A stretch of 64,000 nucleotides of DNA from Pegoplata infirma (GCA_963921195.1 OY992540.1:61760844-61824843), one strand, 5' to 3'; counted from the stretch's first letter, positions 43,255-55,095 are shown. Translations and numbers: made by a program. The notes: a model not told the origin generated them from the letters alone.

Positions 43255-44140
43255 ACACCGTCTGATAGCCAATATTAAACATGAAAAGGATGATATACGT
43301 GAAAGTAGAGATAAAATGAAGAAAAACTGCATTTACAGTTTTTTATTTCGTGATCCTGTTTCCTTTTAAAAGCACTTCAAAGTTTTAAAGGATACATTTT
43401 GTAAAATATATTTGTAATTGTCCTAGGATGACTGGTGACTGCAGATGATAGAGGAGAAGCTCCCCTAATTTTTGCATTTGCATCGGATTTTCTAAACCCC
43501 TTGGTCCAAGTGCAGGTCTATGAACATAATATGGCATACAAATGTTATATTTGTTGAGCAAAAATTAAAAAAAACTCGTAAAAATATCGTATTTTTCAGG
43601 GGTCGTTTTAGTTCTTCAAGGGGGAACTTTTTTCCCCCTGGTCCGATTTTGCCCATCTTCGAACTTTACCTTACCAGTAACATATGAGATATTCTGTTCC
43701 AATTTCAGGAGTCTAGCTCTTTTGGTTTGGACTGCATCGTTATTTCTACAGACGGACGGACGGACGGACATCGCTAGAATGTCTTAGATTCTATCATGTA
43801 TCAATATTATATATACTTTATGGGGTCCCCGACCGATATTTCGATGTGTTACACACGGAATGACAAAGTGAGTATACCCCCATACTGTGGTTGGAGGGTA
43901 TAAAAAGGAAAATTAAGGGTGATCCTCCTCTTTTATTTGATATCAATAGTGGCATCCTAGGACAAGTACAAATATTAAAAAAATGTTTTATAAAATGTAA
44001 TCCTCTAAAATTTTGAAGTCCTTTTAAAAGGAAACAGGATCTCGAAGTGAAAAACTGTAAATGCAATTTTACTACATTTAGTCTCTAGTTTCAAACGTAT
44101 ATTATCCAGACCGTGTTCTATGACTTTTTTCATTTTTGTC
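43255..44140. repeat. Foldback with a DINE in its loop
   Basis: GAAAAACTGCATTTACAGTT, then GATCCTGTTTCCTTTTAAAA and TGTCCTAGGATG (43320-43433), recur inverted at about 43950-44075. The loop holds a DINE end (43600-43903). The outer DINE-like flanks at 43205 and 44140 suggest the foldback itself entered an old DINE. Confidence 0.65.
43595..43905 (-). mobile_element. DINE-like element, variant B, 5' part
   Basis: Minus strand: TTTTTATACCCTCCAACCAC at 43905, core, (GTCC)n at about 43768-43750, and AAAAAAGTTCCCCCTTGAAG. The 3' hairpin is not found. Confidence 0.8.
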
Positions 44141-44369
44141 AGACGTTGTTTTATACTACTGATCCATCCTTCCATCTGTCTGTGGATAGCAAGATGCAGT
44201 CTAAACCAAAAAAGCTGTAAATTTGGCAAATCAGTGCATTACTTAAGCGCAAAAAAAGGTATTTTTACATTTTCGAGAGTATAAATGATTCGTCACAGAT
44301 GAATTAAACACTCTTTTTTGTACATTTATCAAACAAATGGAATACTTTTATGTGAGAATTTAAGACTTG
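44141..44369 (+). mobile_element. Decayed DINE-like 3' part and repeat
   Basis: TCCATCTGTCTGTGGATAGC and GATTCGTCACAGATGAATT (weakened hairpin) followed by ACACTC. Then TACATTTATCAAACAAATGG and AGACTTGG, the empty-site counterpart for the LINE at 9336. Confidence 0.5.
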
Positions 44370-44765
44370 GTGAAAAAAAAAAAATAAAAAATATTTAAAA
44401 ATATATAAAGAAAAAGTTTTTAGAAAAAAAATTTATAAAAAAAAAATTATTAAAAAAAAAAATTTGAAAAAAAATTGACGAAAAAAAAGTTTTTAATAAA
44501 AAAAATTGACAAAAAAAAGTTTTTTATGAAAAAATTTATGAAAACAAAAATAAATTGATGAAAAAAAAATATATTGATGAAAAAAATTATGAAAAAAATA
44601 AAATTTGATGAAAAAAATATGAATTTGCATGAAATCTTCAATGAAAAAAAAGTTTTATTGAAAAAAAAAATTATGAAAAAAATAGTTTTTGATAAAAAAA
44701 AGAAATTATGAACAAATTGATGAAAAAAAAAAACATATTGATGAAAAACCAAATGGATGAAAAAC
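44370..44765 (+). repeat. GATGAAAA array
   Basis: Irregular TTGATGAAAAAAAA and TTATGAAAAAAA units; open frames on either strand are F- or K-rich artefacts. Confidence 0.8.
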
Positions 44766-46012
44766 ACGTAAAAAAGTTAAATTCTGCCTTGCCGAATGTA
44801 GTGATACCCTCCACAATTTCAAAAAGATTATTGCAAAAAACTTTATTTAAAAGGAAATTACTTTTGAAAAAAAAAAAAAATTTTGGAAAAAAAAATTTCC
44901 GCGAAAAAAATTTTGGTAAAAATATATCCGCGATTTTTTTCTTTTTTTGTCAAAAAATAAGTACGTACCTGTTTAGATATCATTTGGTGTTCAATTGTGT
45001 TCACATATATCAACCAGAAGCCGAATTAAAGCATTTTGTATTTTTAGGTTATGTTGAATGTACTGAAATTTTTGAGGTGTGCTTACCCAAGCAGAAATTG
45101 ACGACGGTTCTAAAAAAAAAAAGCGTTCTGAAAGCTCTATAACAAAAAAAAAAGCATTCTCAAAACGCTATTTTCAAACGCTTTGCGAGCGTTTTTGAAA
45201 AGTGTTCTGAAAGCTCTATAACAAAAAAAAAGCAATCTCAAAACGTTTTTTTGGAACGCTTTGCGAGCGTATTCGAAAAGCGTTTTAAGAGTTCTTTATG
45301 TTTATTTTTTTTTTTTTTGAAAAAAATTTCTAAGTTTCGAAACTATTTTTGAATAACAATTTTTTGTAAATTTTTTTTTTAAGTAAAAAAAATCATAAAA
45401 AATGTTTTTAGATTTTTTTTTAAATTTTCTAAGTTTCGAAAATTTTTTTGAAATTTTTTTTAAGTTTTTTTGAGTACAAAAACTTTTTTTTCGGATTTCA
45501 CATTGTTTTTTAAAGCGCTTTGATGACTTAAAAAAAATGTTCTCAATGCACTTTTTTACATCGCTTTTAAAACGCTTTAAACCTAGCGTAGATCGATGTT
45601 ATCATTCGGATCATCTGAAGGCGCTTTGAAGTTGGTATACAGAACGCTCGTACAACCGTCTACAACGCTTTCACAACGCTTTTGCGATTGTATTTTTCTG
45701 ACTGGGTACATTTTCGTTCACAACTCTTGAACCGCTGAACCGATATCTCTCAAATGCAATACCAAACTTCTCGGGAGAACTTCCAATAAATATGTTAAGT
45801 TTCAGTCATCTCTGTGCAATATTTTGTCCGCGACAGAATTTTCCACAGACAGACAGACGGACAGACGGACATCGCTAGAATGTCTTAAAATCGATCGGGC
45901 ATCATGAAAATATACACTTTATGGGGTCCCAGATCGATATTTCGATGAGTTACAAATGGAACGACAAACTTATATATACCCTCTATATCACTAAGTGGAG
46001 GGTATAAAAATA
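44766..46012 (-). mobile_element. DINE-like element, variant C, with nested AACGCTTT element
   Basis: Minus strand: TTTATACCCTCCACTTAGTG at 46010, core (GATCGATTTTAAGACATTCT), (GTCY)n at about 45870-45847, and the 3' hairpin TTCGGCAAGGC-type end at about 44800-44775. The insert at 45085-45707 splits it. Confidence 0.75.
45085..45707. mobile_element. Element built on AACGCTTT words
   Basis: Left ACCCAAGCAGAAATTG and right (minus strand) ACCCAGTCAGAAAAATAC may be inverted ends. The words AACGCTTT, AAAGCG and GCGAGCGT recur more than 15 times in both orientations. The block GTTCTGAAAGCTCTATAACA to TTGCGAGCGT is repeated directly (about 45124-45193 and 45200-45270). Class unknown. Confidence 0.55.
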
Positions 46013-46405
46013 TATTGATAAAAAAAAGGAAATTATAAATAAAATAAAATTTGATGAAAAAAAAATTATGAATTTGAATGAAATTTTCGTTGAAAATCCA
46101 ATTTGACGAGAAAAAGTTGTTGATGAAAAAAAAATTGCTGAAAATAAAAATATTGATGAAAAAAAAAAAAAATAATGAAAAAAAACTACGAAAAAAAAAA
46201 TTTTTAAAAAATAATTTTTAAGAAAAAAATTTTGTTGAAAAAAAATTTTTAAGAAAAAAATTTTGTTGAAAAAAAATTTTTAAGAAAAAAATTTTGTTGA
46301 AAAAAAATTTTTAAGAAAAAAATTTGGTTGAAAAAAAAAAAAAATTATGAAAAAATTGATGAAAAAAAAAATATATTGATGAAAAAAAAATTATGAAAAA
46401 AAAAC
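46013..46405 (+). repeat. GATGAAAA array with a higher-order repeat
   Basis: Contains four copies of a 32-bp unit (TTTTTAAGAAAAAAATTTTG, then TTGAAAAAAA) at about 46216-46335, besides the usual TTGATGAAAA units. Confidence 0.8.
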
Positions 46406-46826
46406 GTTAGGGGGCACCTTCCCCCTGCGATTTTTAACTTGTTCTGAGATAAGAATGTTGCATTTGCTTAGCAAAAGTACAAAAAACCCTGCAAAAAGTT
46501 CGATTTTTCTTGCGTTGGTTTAGTTCTCCAAGGGGGAACTTTTTTCCCCTTAGTCCGATTTTGCCCATTTCCGAACTTAGCCTGCCTAGGAATATAAGAC
46601 ATATTCGTGCCAAACTTCGGAAGTCTAGCTTGTTTAGTTTGGACTGTATCGTGTCTTCTACAGACGGACAGACGGACGGACGGACGGACATCGCTAGAAT
46701 GTCTTAGAATCGATCACTGATCAATAATATATATACTTTATGGGGTCCTAGACCGATATTTCGATGCGCTACACACGGAATGACAAAGTGAGTATACCCC
46801 CATACTGAGGTTGGAGGGTATAAAAA
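46406..46826 (-). mobile_element. DINE-like element, variant B, inside the array
   Basis: Minus strand: TTTTTATACCCTCCAACCTC at 46826, core, (GTCC)n at about 46690-46662, then AGTTCCCCCTTGGAGAAC. The 3' hairpin is missing. Arrays of the same type on both sides show that it inserted into one array. Confidence 0.8.
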
Positions 46827-47596
46827 TAGTTTTTGATAAAAAAAAATATGAAAGAATCGATGAAAAAATATATTGATGAAAAAACATATTGATGAAAAAA
46901 AAAATATATTGATGACAAAAAAAAATCTATGAATAAAATAAAATTTGGTGAAAAAAAATTATGCCTTTGAATGAAATTTTCGTTGAAAATCAAATTTGAC
47001 GAAAAAAAGTTGTTGATGAAAAAAAAAATTGCTGAAAATAAAAATATTGATGAAAAAAAAATTTATGAAAAAATAAAATTTGATGAAAAAAAAATTAATG
47101 AAAAAAAAATTAGGAAAAAAAAAATTTGATGAAAAAAAATTTGAAAAAAAAAAAATTTTAATGAAAAAAAAAAAATGTTGATGAAAGAAAAATTTTTAAT
47201 GAAAAAAATTTTGATAAAAAAAAATTTTTAAAGAAAAAAAAAAAATTTATGAAAAAATTGATGAACAAAAATATATTGATGAAAAAACATATGAATAAAA
47301 AAAAAAAATCTTAAAAAAAAATTTTTGATAAAAAAAAATTATGAAAGAATTGATGAAAAAAAAAATATATTGATGAAAAAACATATGAAAAAAAAAAAAA
47401 TTCTATGAATAAAATAAAATTTGATGAAGAAAAAATAAGGAATTTGAATGAAATTTTCGTTGAAAATCAAATTTGACGAAAAAAAATTGCTGAAAATATT
47501 GATGAAAAAAAAAAAATTAATGAAAAAATAAAATTTGATGAAAAAAAAATTGATGAAAAAAAAATTTGATGAAAAATAATATGAAAAAAAAATAGA
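46827..47596 (+). repeat. GATGAAAA array
   Basis: Contains three longer recurring blocks (GAATGAAATTTTCGTTGAAA, then ATCAAATTTGACG at about 46968, 47447 and, before the DINE, 46077), evidence for a higher-order unit of several hundred bases. Confidence 0.8.
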
Positions 47597-48600
47597 CGAT
47601 TTTTTTTGTTGTAAAATAATTATGTTACGTTTTATTCACCATCTGTTAAAAAACGCTTTTATTTACCAGCAGGTGAGTTACTATCCTAGTTACAAATCAA
47701 AGTTCCAAACATTTTTGGTTTTAAGAAAATGAAAACAGTAATTCGTGTTAATTTTTTTATAAATTTTAAACAAACACTTTAAACTTCGACCATAGTGCGC
47801 CATGGGCTAAAAAGTTCTGATTTACTTAACTTAGGCTTTAATGCTCTATAAGGAGTCTCTGAAAAAAAAAAAATATAGTTTGTTTTTAATTTCGTGATCG
47901 TGGAAAAAACTGTCAATTTTGGAAATTTTTTGACAAATTTTAAATGGCAATATCTCGAATACCATCCGCTCGATTTTAGAAATTTTTTGATATTCTTATT
48001 CCAAAATTAATAAAAAATAACTATCGCAAGATAAGTTTTACAATTTTTTTATTTTCCAAAAATGCTAAATTTTGGTGGAAAATTTCCAAAAATCCAAAAC
48101 TTTTGCCAAATTTCTCTGCGGGTTAAAATGATGAGATTACGCTCAAATTAATTTTAAATGAAAGACTGTCTCATGCTTTAAGAAAGAGCCAAGGAAAAGA
48201 AATTTTGAAGAATTTTTAAAAAATTCTTGAAATTAAGAAAAAACGCAATTCTTTCAATTTTTAAATATCGATATCTCGAAAACCGCTGAAGCGTTTTTTT
48301 TTTATCATCAAAATAAATAAATATGATGTGTCGCTAGACATATTTTTTTAGTTTTCCAGCATCCTAAACTTGGATTGTCAAATCCGATTAGCCTTAAATT
48401 TGTAACACATAATTTTTTTTTTTTTATAAGTTTAGATATAGCTAGAGCTCGAATTATATTTGTTATAAGGGTTCAAGTTGAAAAAGTGCAGAAGAGAAAT
48501 TGGGTTTTTAAAAAAATTATAGACATTTCTGGTATTCCCATACCGGTTTCAAACACTCCAGTTAGTGTTATCATCAGTAGAATTTCAAATGTCGGTTTGT
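47597..48600 (+). repeat. 3' module of the GATGAAAA family and linked repeat
   Basis: AATAATTATGTTACGTTTTATTCACC and GGTTTTAAGAAAATGAAAA match 12796-12920; here the palindrome has decayed (TTCACCATCTGTTAAAAA). The following AATATCTCGAA and AAATGGCAATATC phrases belong to the same broad family as 8536-9060. Confidence 0.65.
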
Positions 48601-50478
48601 CTTGCTAGTCTTAGTTTTAGTCCTAAAGAAAAACTTTTTTTCCATACAAAAAGTGCCAGTCTTCTAATACATCTACCATTACAACAACTAACACTACTAC
48701 ATAGTGCGTGTTTATATTCCATGTTTAGTTTTAACTAACTGTGTGTAAGTGTTGGTGTTTGTCGGTATCACACACAGTAGTGGTATTGTGTTGTTGGTAT
48801 ATGTATTTATATCCATGTGATAGTAATGTGTAATTTTAATCCTGTTAAAATTAGACAAATTGTTATTTTCCTTAAACATTCAAATAATTGTTTGTTTAGA
48901 AAAACGTGACAGACCATTTGTTGTAGCAGCAGTCGTAGTAGTCATTGTATTAAAGAAGTGTTAGTTTGTAGAAAAACCAATAGAAAGAAAGATTATTTTT
49001 TTTTTCGTGTTTGAAATTAAGGATTATTTTGATAGTTTTCTTTTTGTTTTGAAACTTTTTTATTACTTTTTTTCTATGATTGTTTTTTTATGAATTGTGA
49101 AACAGTTTGGGTCACCTGAGACTTGTATTTTGTTTTTATTGATATCAATGTCATTATTATATTTTTTTTTTAATGTGGGAGGGGTTAGTTTGTGGAAATG
49201 TGATATAAAGGACATGTTTTTCAAAGGATATATTTTGGTCACCATATGTGCTTTTTTCTAAGATTGGATAAAAAAGCTGCAAAAAACAGATCTTAGGTTC
49301 AGGAGAAGTTTTTCTTTTTAATTCAAAAATTTTAATCAATAAACAGGTCTGGATCATCTCACTATAGTAAGAATGAGACCTTGTTAAATAATTTTCCAAA
49401 AAAGGCGACAGGAATCGTACCGACAATGACGGTATCATCTTCTTAAGTAACCTGCGCCCCTTAGTTACTCGAATTAAAACTTCATATCTATTCGTAATCG
49501 AACAGATATGGCCGTCAATTCCCTAAAGTACAGAACTATTCTTTTTTATGTCTGAATCTTTAAATTATTTCTTTAACCACAACTGTTAATATTTTTCTTT
49601 TATAATTTCTTTAATATTATCTTTTTTATTTAAATTTAAAGTTTGGTTTTTCATTGACCATATTTGACAAAACTTGTTAGTCAGTTTCGACCAATGACAA
49701 TTACATTTTCCAAACTTTTATAATAAAATTAATTAAAGCCAATTGAATTTATATATAGGAAGTAACCTAAAATAGGGGGAATTTTATTATAAGTTTGTGA
49801 AGTTGTGTGTGAATTCGTATACGTATGTATATGTTTTTAGTCACATATGTATACAAATTTATAATGAAATTATTTGACTACCATAAAATAAATGCCATTA
49901 AGGATTTTGTAAAATACAAAACGGAAATACTATTTAGACAGTATATGTATTTACAGATATGTATAGATAGATGTAAATGTATATGAATAAATAAGTATTA
50001 GAGTGAGATGAAAAGAAAGTTTGATATTTGATAACTAACAATAAGTAAAGAAAAATAAATGTGGTGATTTTGAATTTCGCGAGTTAAATGAAATTCAAGT
50101 GGTAAATTTAAACTGTCATAAAAACGAAACTTCCTTTTTAAGCATGTTTTCTTTGCTGTGGATTCCTGTACTGAAAGAATTATTATTCATAATATCTATG
50201 AACAAATTACATAAAACCAAATTAATAGAAACTATGAAACAATTCATTGGCGAAATGAATATTCATTAGTATTGTGGAATATTTCATAGAATTTTATTCA
50301 AATATTTTGTAAGATTCATAGAAAAAAATTCACTGAGTTAAAGAATGTCATTCATAGAAAAAAATGTCATCAATATGCCTTTTAATTTTTTTAATAATTA
50401 AAATAATTTTATAATAATTATAAAAATTGAATAAATATATTAAAAAAAATAAAAAAAAAAAAAAAGAAAACATTAAAA
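48601..50478. other. Apparently unique stretch, no gene seen
   Basis: A 77-codon and a 93-codon frame nearby lack motifs. GGTACGATTCCTGTCGCC on the minus strand near 49410 is a B-box-like word. At 50165-50360 there are TTCATAGAA/TTCATAAT words like the MITE at 28608. Confidence 0.45.
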
Positions 50479-50752
50479 AACAAGTAAAAAAGTTAAATTC
50501 GGCCTTGCCGAATGTAGTGATACCCTCCACAATTTTAAAAAGATTATTGCAAAAAACTTTTTTTAAAGGAAATTACTTTTGAAAAAAAAAAAAATTATAA
50601 CAAAAAAAAATTCCGCGAACAAATATTTTGGTGAAAAAAAAAATTCCGCGATTTTTTCTTTTTTGTCAAAAACGATATTTCGATATTTCGATGAGTTACA
50701 AACGGAATGACAAACTTATATATACCCTCTATCACTAAGTGGAGGATATGAA
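50479..50752 (-). mobile_element. DINE-like element, variant C, internally deleted
   Basis: The 3' end (hairpin TTCGGC-aa-GGCCGAA-like, TTACTTGTT) is joined to the TATATATAAGTTTGTCATTC and TCCTCCACTTAGTGATAGAG end without core or microsatellite. Confidence 0.8.
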
Positions 50753-50754
50753 AA

Positions 50755-50860
50755 ATCATTGCTGCCGTGGTCGGTACTCGAACCCAAGACTTACCGGCTG
50801 TGGTGTTTAGTGTCGATGCCCTCGAAATTAGCGCCACCAAAGACGAAAAATCTCGCCTAA
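50755..50860 (-). other. tRNA-like (SINE-like) sequence
   Basis: Minus strand: TTTGGTGGCGCTAATTTCGA, then GGGTTCGAGTACC (B-box-like) and GACCACGGCAGCAATGA, reminiscent of a serine-type tRNA with a long variable region. It could be a SINE head; no second copy is in the window. Confidence 0.4.
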
Positions 50861-52489
50861 CACTTATTGTTTGTTGTATAATGTTCGCTAATTTTTTTTT
50901 TTTTTTTTTCAATACTCAAAAATTTAGTTTTCTACAAAATCCTTCTTTTTCTCACACAGCTTTTGGCAGAGCATGGTGGCAGAGCACAGATGCAAACTCA
51001 AAATGTTAAAGCAGAATGTTAAAAAAATGGATCTTAAGTGTTATTATTTGTTTATATCACAAAATCTTTTTTTAAATTTTAACTCAGTGAAACTGAAATA
51101 AATGTTTAAGAAAACCGGCAGTTTTTGGAATTTAGAAAAACTGTAAATGCAGTTGTGTAAACAAGACCTTGAACCATCACTGAGCAATATTTAAGGATTA
51201 CCCCACTTTATCCGTAAAAGTTACAGAGGGTTAAAGTTGAAAAATCGATGAAAATGGCTTGAAATAATCCATAGTTTTTACCTTCTTTCGCTTTTTTTTT
51301 AAGTTCTCCTTATATTTCAATCTTTTCCGGCATATCACAAAGTCAGTACATATAAGAGATTATTTTAATGCTGGTTTGATAGATGCTTCATCGCTTGGTA
51401 AGAAGTTATAAGACGGTTAAGTTTTGAAACCAAAAATTAAGAGTTTCTAAATTTTCGATGTTTTTGATCAGGGATTTCGGCCCCCTATATAAAATGAAAA
51501 AAGTTGAACTAGAGTTGGTAGCTGTTGTAATTCTTAACATTTTGGAATTAACCCCGTTAATGTGCCACGAATAGTTAAGGAGTTTCAGTAGATCAAAATT
51601 TGAAAGAAAAAACGTATTTTTTTTTAAATACCAGTTTTTCGCGAGGCACATTCGCGGTTTCATTCGAAATTTGGTGGACTCTTGCGTAAACCGAGTTTTT
51701 TATGAGTTTACATAAAAAAATCACTGGCGGGTTTACAAAAAATAAATTGCAAAAATTTTATGGCATTTTTGAAAATTGTGCGAAATTTGCAAATCTGTTT
51801 CCTATTTTTTTTAGTAGCAATGCATCATGTTCATTTTAATACACCAAAAGACGTGCCTTAACGAGTAGAACTGATTTGCTTTTTGACTTTTTACTTAAAG
51901 CCATTCTGAGCGGAGAACGCGCTGATTTTATCAAAAAATGTTTTGATCTGGCACATCCAATGCTTTACACGAAATCGGATGAAATTTTTTTTTTAAATGA
52001 AAGCCCACTTGATGTGTCATCATAAAATCAGAGGCGGGTTAAAAAATTTTGATGATTTTAGATTTTTAGGACCATATTAAATTTTCTTGTTATAAAAAAG
52101 CATCACCGATTTTTTTTAAACTACTGGTACAATGATACGATTTTCCGTAATTTTTTCAGTAATACCAACGCGCATTGCCTAAATATGTTACAAAAAATTG
52201 TGAAACTTTTCTTTTACCGCGAATTAATCGCGATTTTAGGTACTTAGATATTTTTTTTTTTAAATCGTTTGGTCATTAAAGGGTTAAATTTATATCATAT
52301 ATTTTAGAAGAAATGATATATCCTGGCATGTTTTAATAACGCATGCAACAAATATGTAGAAAAAAATCTTTAAAATATTTTTAAGATTTTTAAAACCGCT
52401 AAATCTTAAAACCGCCATAATTTTTGACCCCCTTGCACGATTTAATTGACGCGAACGAATTTCTTATTTTTAAATAGCTTCTAATATTT
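50861..52489. other. Unclassified AT-rich stretch, no gene seen
   Basis: Long, moderately complex non-coding sequence with recurring phrases of the type GATTTTTAAAACCGC. No inverted ends found; possibly old repeat. Confidence 0.4.
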
Positions 52490-52765
52490 ATGAGGAGTTC
52501 CGTCTAAGAGACTCCAACTTTCATCGATGTGCCATCAAAACAAAAATCACATCTTTTTTATCTCAAAATTTAAGTCTTAGAGAATAATCACAATTGGAGC
52601 GGGAAGCGTTTTTCCGCAACTGTTCATATACTTTTTATATGACAACAAAATTTCGCCGCGTTTTTCCGCCAAACTAGATTCAATTCTATTTTTATGAGGA
52701 CAATTGCGTTTTTCCGCTTCCCGCTCCAATTGTGATTATTCTCTTAGACGGAACTCCTCATATAT
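52490..52765. mobile_element. Palindromic MITE with nested inverted arms
   Basis: GTCTTAGAGAATAATCACAA, then TTGGAGCGGGAAGCG (52576-52610), is repeated inverted at 52712-52746 with one mismatch in 35. Outside this, TATGAGGAGTTCCGTCTAAG (52494-52513) is repeated inverted at 52743-52762. The left side has about 60 extra bases between the two blocks. The loop carries GCGTTTTTCCGC words. Confidence 0.8.
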
Positions 52766-52894
52766 AGTCGAAAACATAACAAAAATGCCCATCAAACTTG
52801 CGAGACATCATCAAATTTTAAAGTTATTGCCCAAAATTTTTTTTTTGGAACTTTTATCAAGAACCCACGGGTAACTCAGAGACATTTCAACTGT
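52766..52894. other. Short spacer
   Basis: Nothing recognised. Confidence 0.3.
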
Positions 52895-53299
52895 TTAGTT
52901 TTGCCTTAAATTCACGTGTTGAAAACCCGTTAAACATGTCTTAAAATATTGGTTACAAAAATATTTTAAACGTATTTTTGTCACTCAAAAATAAATATTT
53001 TTACACTAAAAAAACAAGTTACACTCGAAAAAAATTTTACACTCAAAAAAAAATTTAGTAAATTATTTTTTTTTTTTTTTTCAAAAATTACTTAACTCAT
53101 TTTGGACAAAGTTTCAATTTTATTTTTCTTTTTTAGAAAAAGGTACTTTTTTAGGTTAATTAGCACCCGCAGATCTCAAAAATCTTGTCAAAACAAATTT
53201 TCAATGTGCCGTTATCTCAGAAAAGCCTGCATTTCATATTTTTATGAAATTTTAATATTTGGATTTATTTGCTTTTTTATTAATTTATTTTATTATTTT

Positions 53300-55095
53300 A
53301 AAAAATGGGGAATAATGCGCAAGTCGCAGCAGATAAAGGTGATTCCAAAGAATTATACAAAATCATTAGATCCCTAAGTGGAACTAGAACCACAACTACA
53401 GGTATACCAGTCGAAGATGAATGCGGTACCCTCGTTACCTCTAAAGAAGACCAACTGAGGATTTGGAAACAGCATTTCCAGAGAACATTAAATATTATAC
53501 ATGAGGATCATGAAGACTTTCAAATAAATAGAAGGCACGAAACAAACATACACGTCTCAACCGAAAATCCATCCTTACAAGAAATTATAGATGCAATACA
53601 TGGTCTAAAAAACGGGAAAGCACCCGGGAATGATAGCATACAAGCAGAATGTTATAAAGCGTGCATAGAAGTCTTTTCTGAAAAATTATACCCTTTATTT
53701 CAAAGAATCTGGGAAGAAGAAAATATTCCATATGATTGGAAAGAGTCAATAATAGTAAAACTACCGAAAAAAGGAGACAAGAAAAAATGTGACAACTGGA
53801 GAGGTATCTCCATATTACCATCTATTGCACAAATTTTCAATAAAATAATACTAAATAGAATTTCTGATCCTCTAAACCGACTTATACGCAAAAACCAAAC
53901 CGGATTTCGCAGCGGTAACTCATGTATTGACCATATATGTACAACACGAATTATAATTGAGCAGTCTGTCGAATACAACTCAACTCTATATTTAACATTC
54001 ATCGACTACGAGAAAGCATTCGACGCCCTCGACCGTAAATATATATGGCTCGCACTTTTGGCTAGGGGTATACCAGAGAAAATTGTTAATATCCTTAAAA
54101 ATAGTTACAACGGTACCTCTTGTAGAGTACTACATGATGGATGTGTCAGCGAACCGTTTGTTACAACAAGCGGAGTGCGACAAGGTTGTGCTCTATCACC
54201 ATTACTCTTCATCACTGTGCTTGATATGGTATTAGAAACATTGGATAGAAATCAAACTGGAATCAACTGGGGTCTTCATCATAGACTCGGGGATCTTGAA
54301 TACGCTGACGACGCGGTTCTTTTAACCAACACTCACTCAGACATGCAATCCAAAATGGATTTACTAGAACGCGAATCCATTAAATTAGGTTTAAAAATAA
54401 ACATCCGAAAAACCAAGGCTATGAGGATTAATACAAGCAATGCTACGCCTTTTGTTATTAGTGGACAACAGATAGCTGATGTAGAAGAATTCGAGTATCT
54501 GGGTAGTGTTTTAACGACAGATGGTGGTGCCTATGTAGATATATGCAATCGAATAAGAAAAGCACAAAGGGCATATGGATCTCTTAGAAATATATGGATG
54601 TCAGAAACAATAGCTCTACAAACAAAAATTAAAATATTTAACGCATGTGTCAAATCAGTATTACTCTACGGGTCGGAGACATGGCTAACGACTGTTGCCA
54701 TAATTAATAAGCTGCAATCTTTTATTAATAGATGCCTACGGTCCATTTTAAAAATATGGTGGCCACGTACTATCTCCAATCAAAGATTATGGACTATTAC
54801 TCATCAAAAAAGTATACACAATGAGGTCATCAAAAGAAAATACGGTTGGCTCGGTCATACTCTAAGAAAGGACGTAAACGAAATATCACACTCTGCTCTT
54901 CAATGGAACCCACAAGGTCACCGATCCAGAGGGAGACCAAGAAATACGTGGCGTAGGACAATTAATTCTGAAACTGACAAATCAATAGACCAGTTAAGAT
55001 ATATAGCAAGAAATAGAACTGAATGGAAATCCTTTGTAAATAGACTAAGTTTATAATTTATTAAATAAAATATGAACATGTCATAATAATAATAA
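53300..55095 (+). mobile_element. 5'-truncated LINE fragment
   Basis: Carries the RT and C-terminal coding part, then a very short 3' UTR with AATAAA (55063) and an (AAT)n-like tail. TTTTATTATTTT occurs on both sides (53288-53299 and 55096-55107) and may be the target duplication, though it is low in complexity. Confidence 0.7.
53305..55056 (+). CDS. LINE reverse transcriptase and C-terminal domain, N-terminally truncated
   Basis: The open frame has no endonuclease; the ATG at 53305 is chance sequence at the junction, and LINE homology seems to start near GDSKELYKIIRSLSG. RT motifs follow in order: GLKNGKAPGNDSI, PKKGDKKKCDNWRGISILP, QTGFRSG, the catalytic FIDYEKAFDALDR, GVRQGCALSPLLF, YADDAVLL and FEYLGSVL. 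The final part has RKYGWLGHTLRK and GHRSRGRPRNTWRR, a basic C-terminal motif common to one large group of animal LINEs (I cannot fix the clade; RTE-like or related are candidates). The product would be an RT without target-nicking activity. The frame is unbroken over 583 codons, suggesting recent insertion, yet the copy is dead on arrival through 5' truncation. Confidence 0.85.
   Translation: MGNNAQVAADKGDSKELYKIIRSLSGTRTTTTGIPVEDECGTLVTSKEDQLRIWKQHFQRTLNIIHEDHEDFQINRRHETNIHVSTENPSLQEIIDAIHGLKNGKAPGNDSIQAECYKACIEVFSEKLYPLFQRIWEEENIPYDWKESIIVKLPKKGDKKKCDNWRGISILPSIAQIFNKIILNRISDPLNRLIRKNQTGFRSGNSCIDHICTTRIIIEQSVEYNSTLYLTFIDYEKAFDALDRKYIWLALLARGIPEKIVNILKNSYNGTSCRVLHDGCVSEPFVTTSGVRQGCALSPLLFITVLDMVLETLDRNQTGINWGLHHRLGDLEYADDAVLLTNTHSDMQSKMDLLERESIKLGLKINIRKTKAMRINTSNATPFVISGQQIADVEEFEYLGSVLTTDGGAYVDICNRIRKAQRAYGSLRNIWMSETIALQTKIKIFNACVKSVLLYGSETWLTTVAIINKLQSFINRCLRSILKIWWPRTISNQRLWTITHQKSIHNEVIKRKYGWLGHTLRKDVNEISHSALQWNPQGHRSRGRPRNTWRRTINSETDKSIDQLRYIARNRTEWKSFVNRLSL

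Noticed and set aside
44450..45142. Frames of 105 and 144 codons across a GATGAAAA array and DINE
   Set aside because: Low-complexity translation; start and end lie in unrelated repeats.
49380..49510. Possible tRNA or SINE on the minus strand (GGTACGATTCCTGTCGCC)
   Set aside because: Only a B-box-like word is seen; no A box at the right distance and no repeat copy.
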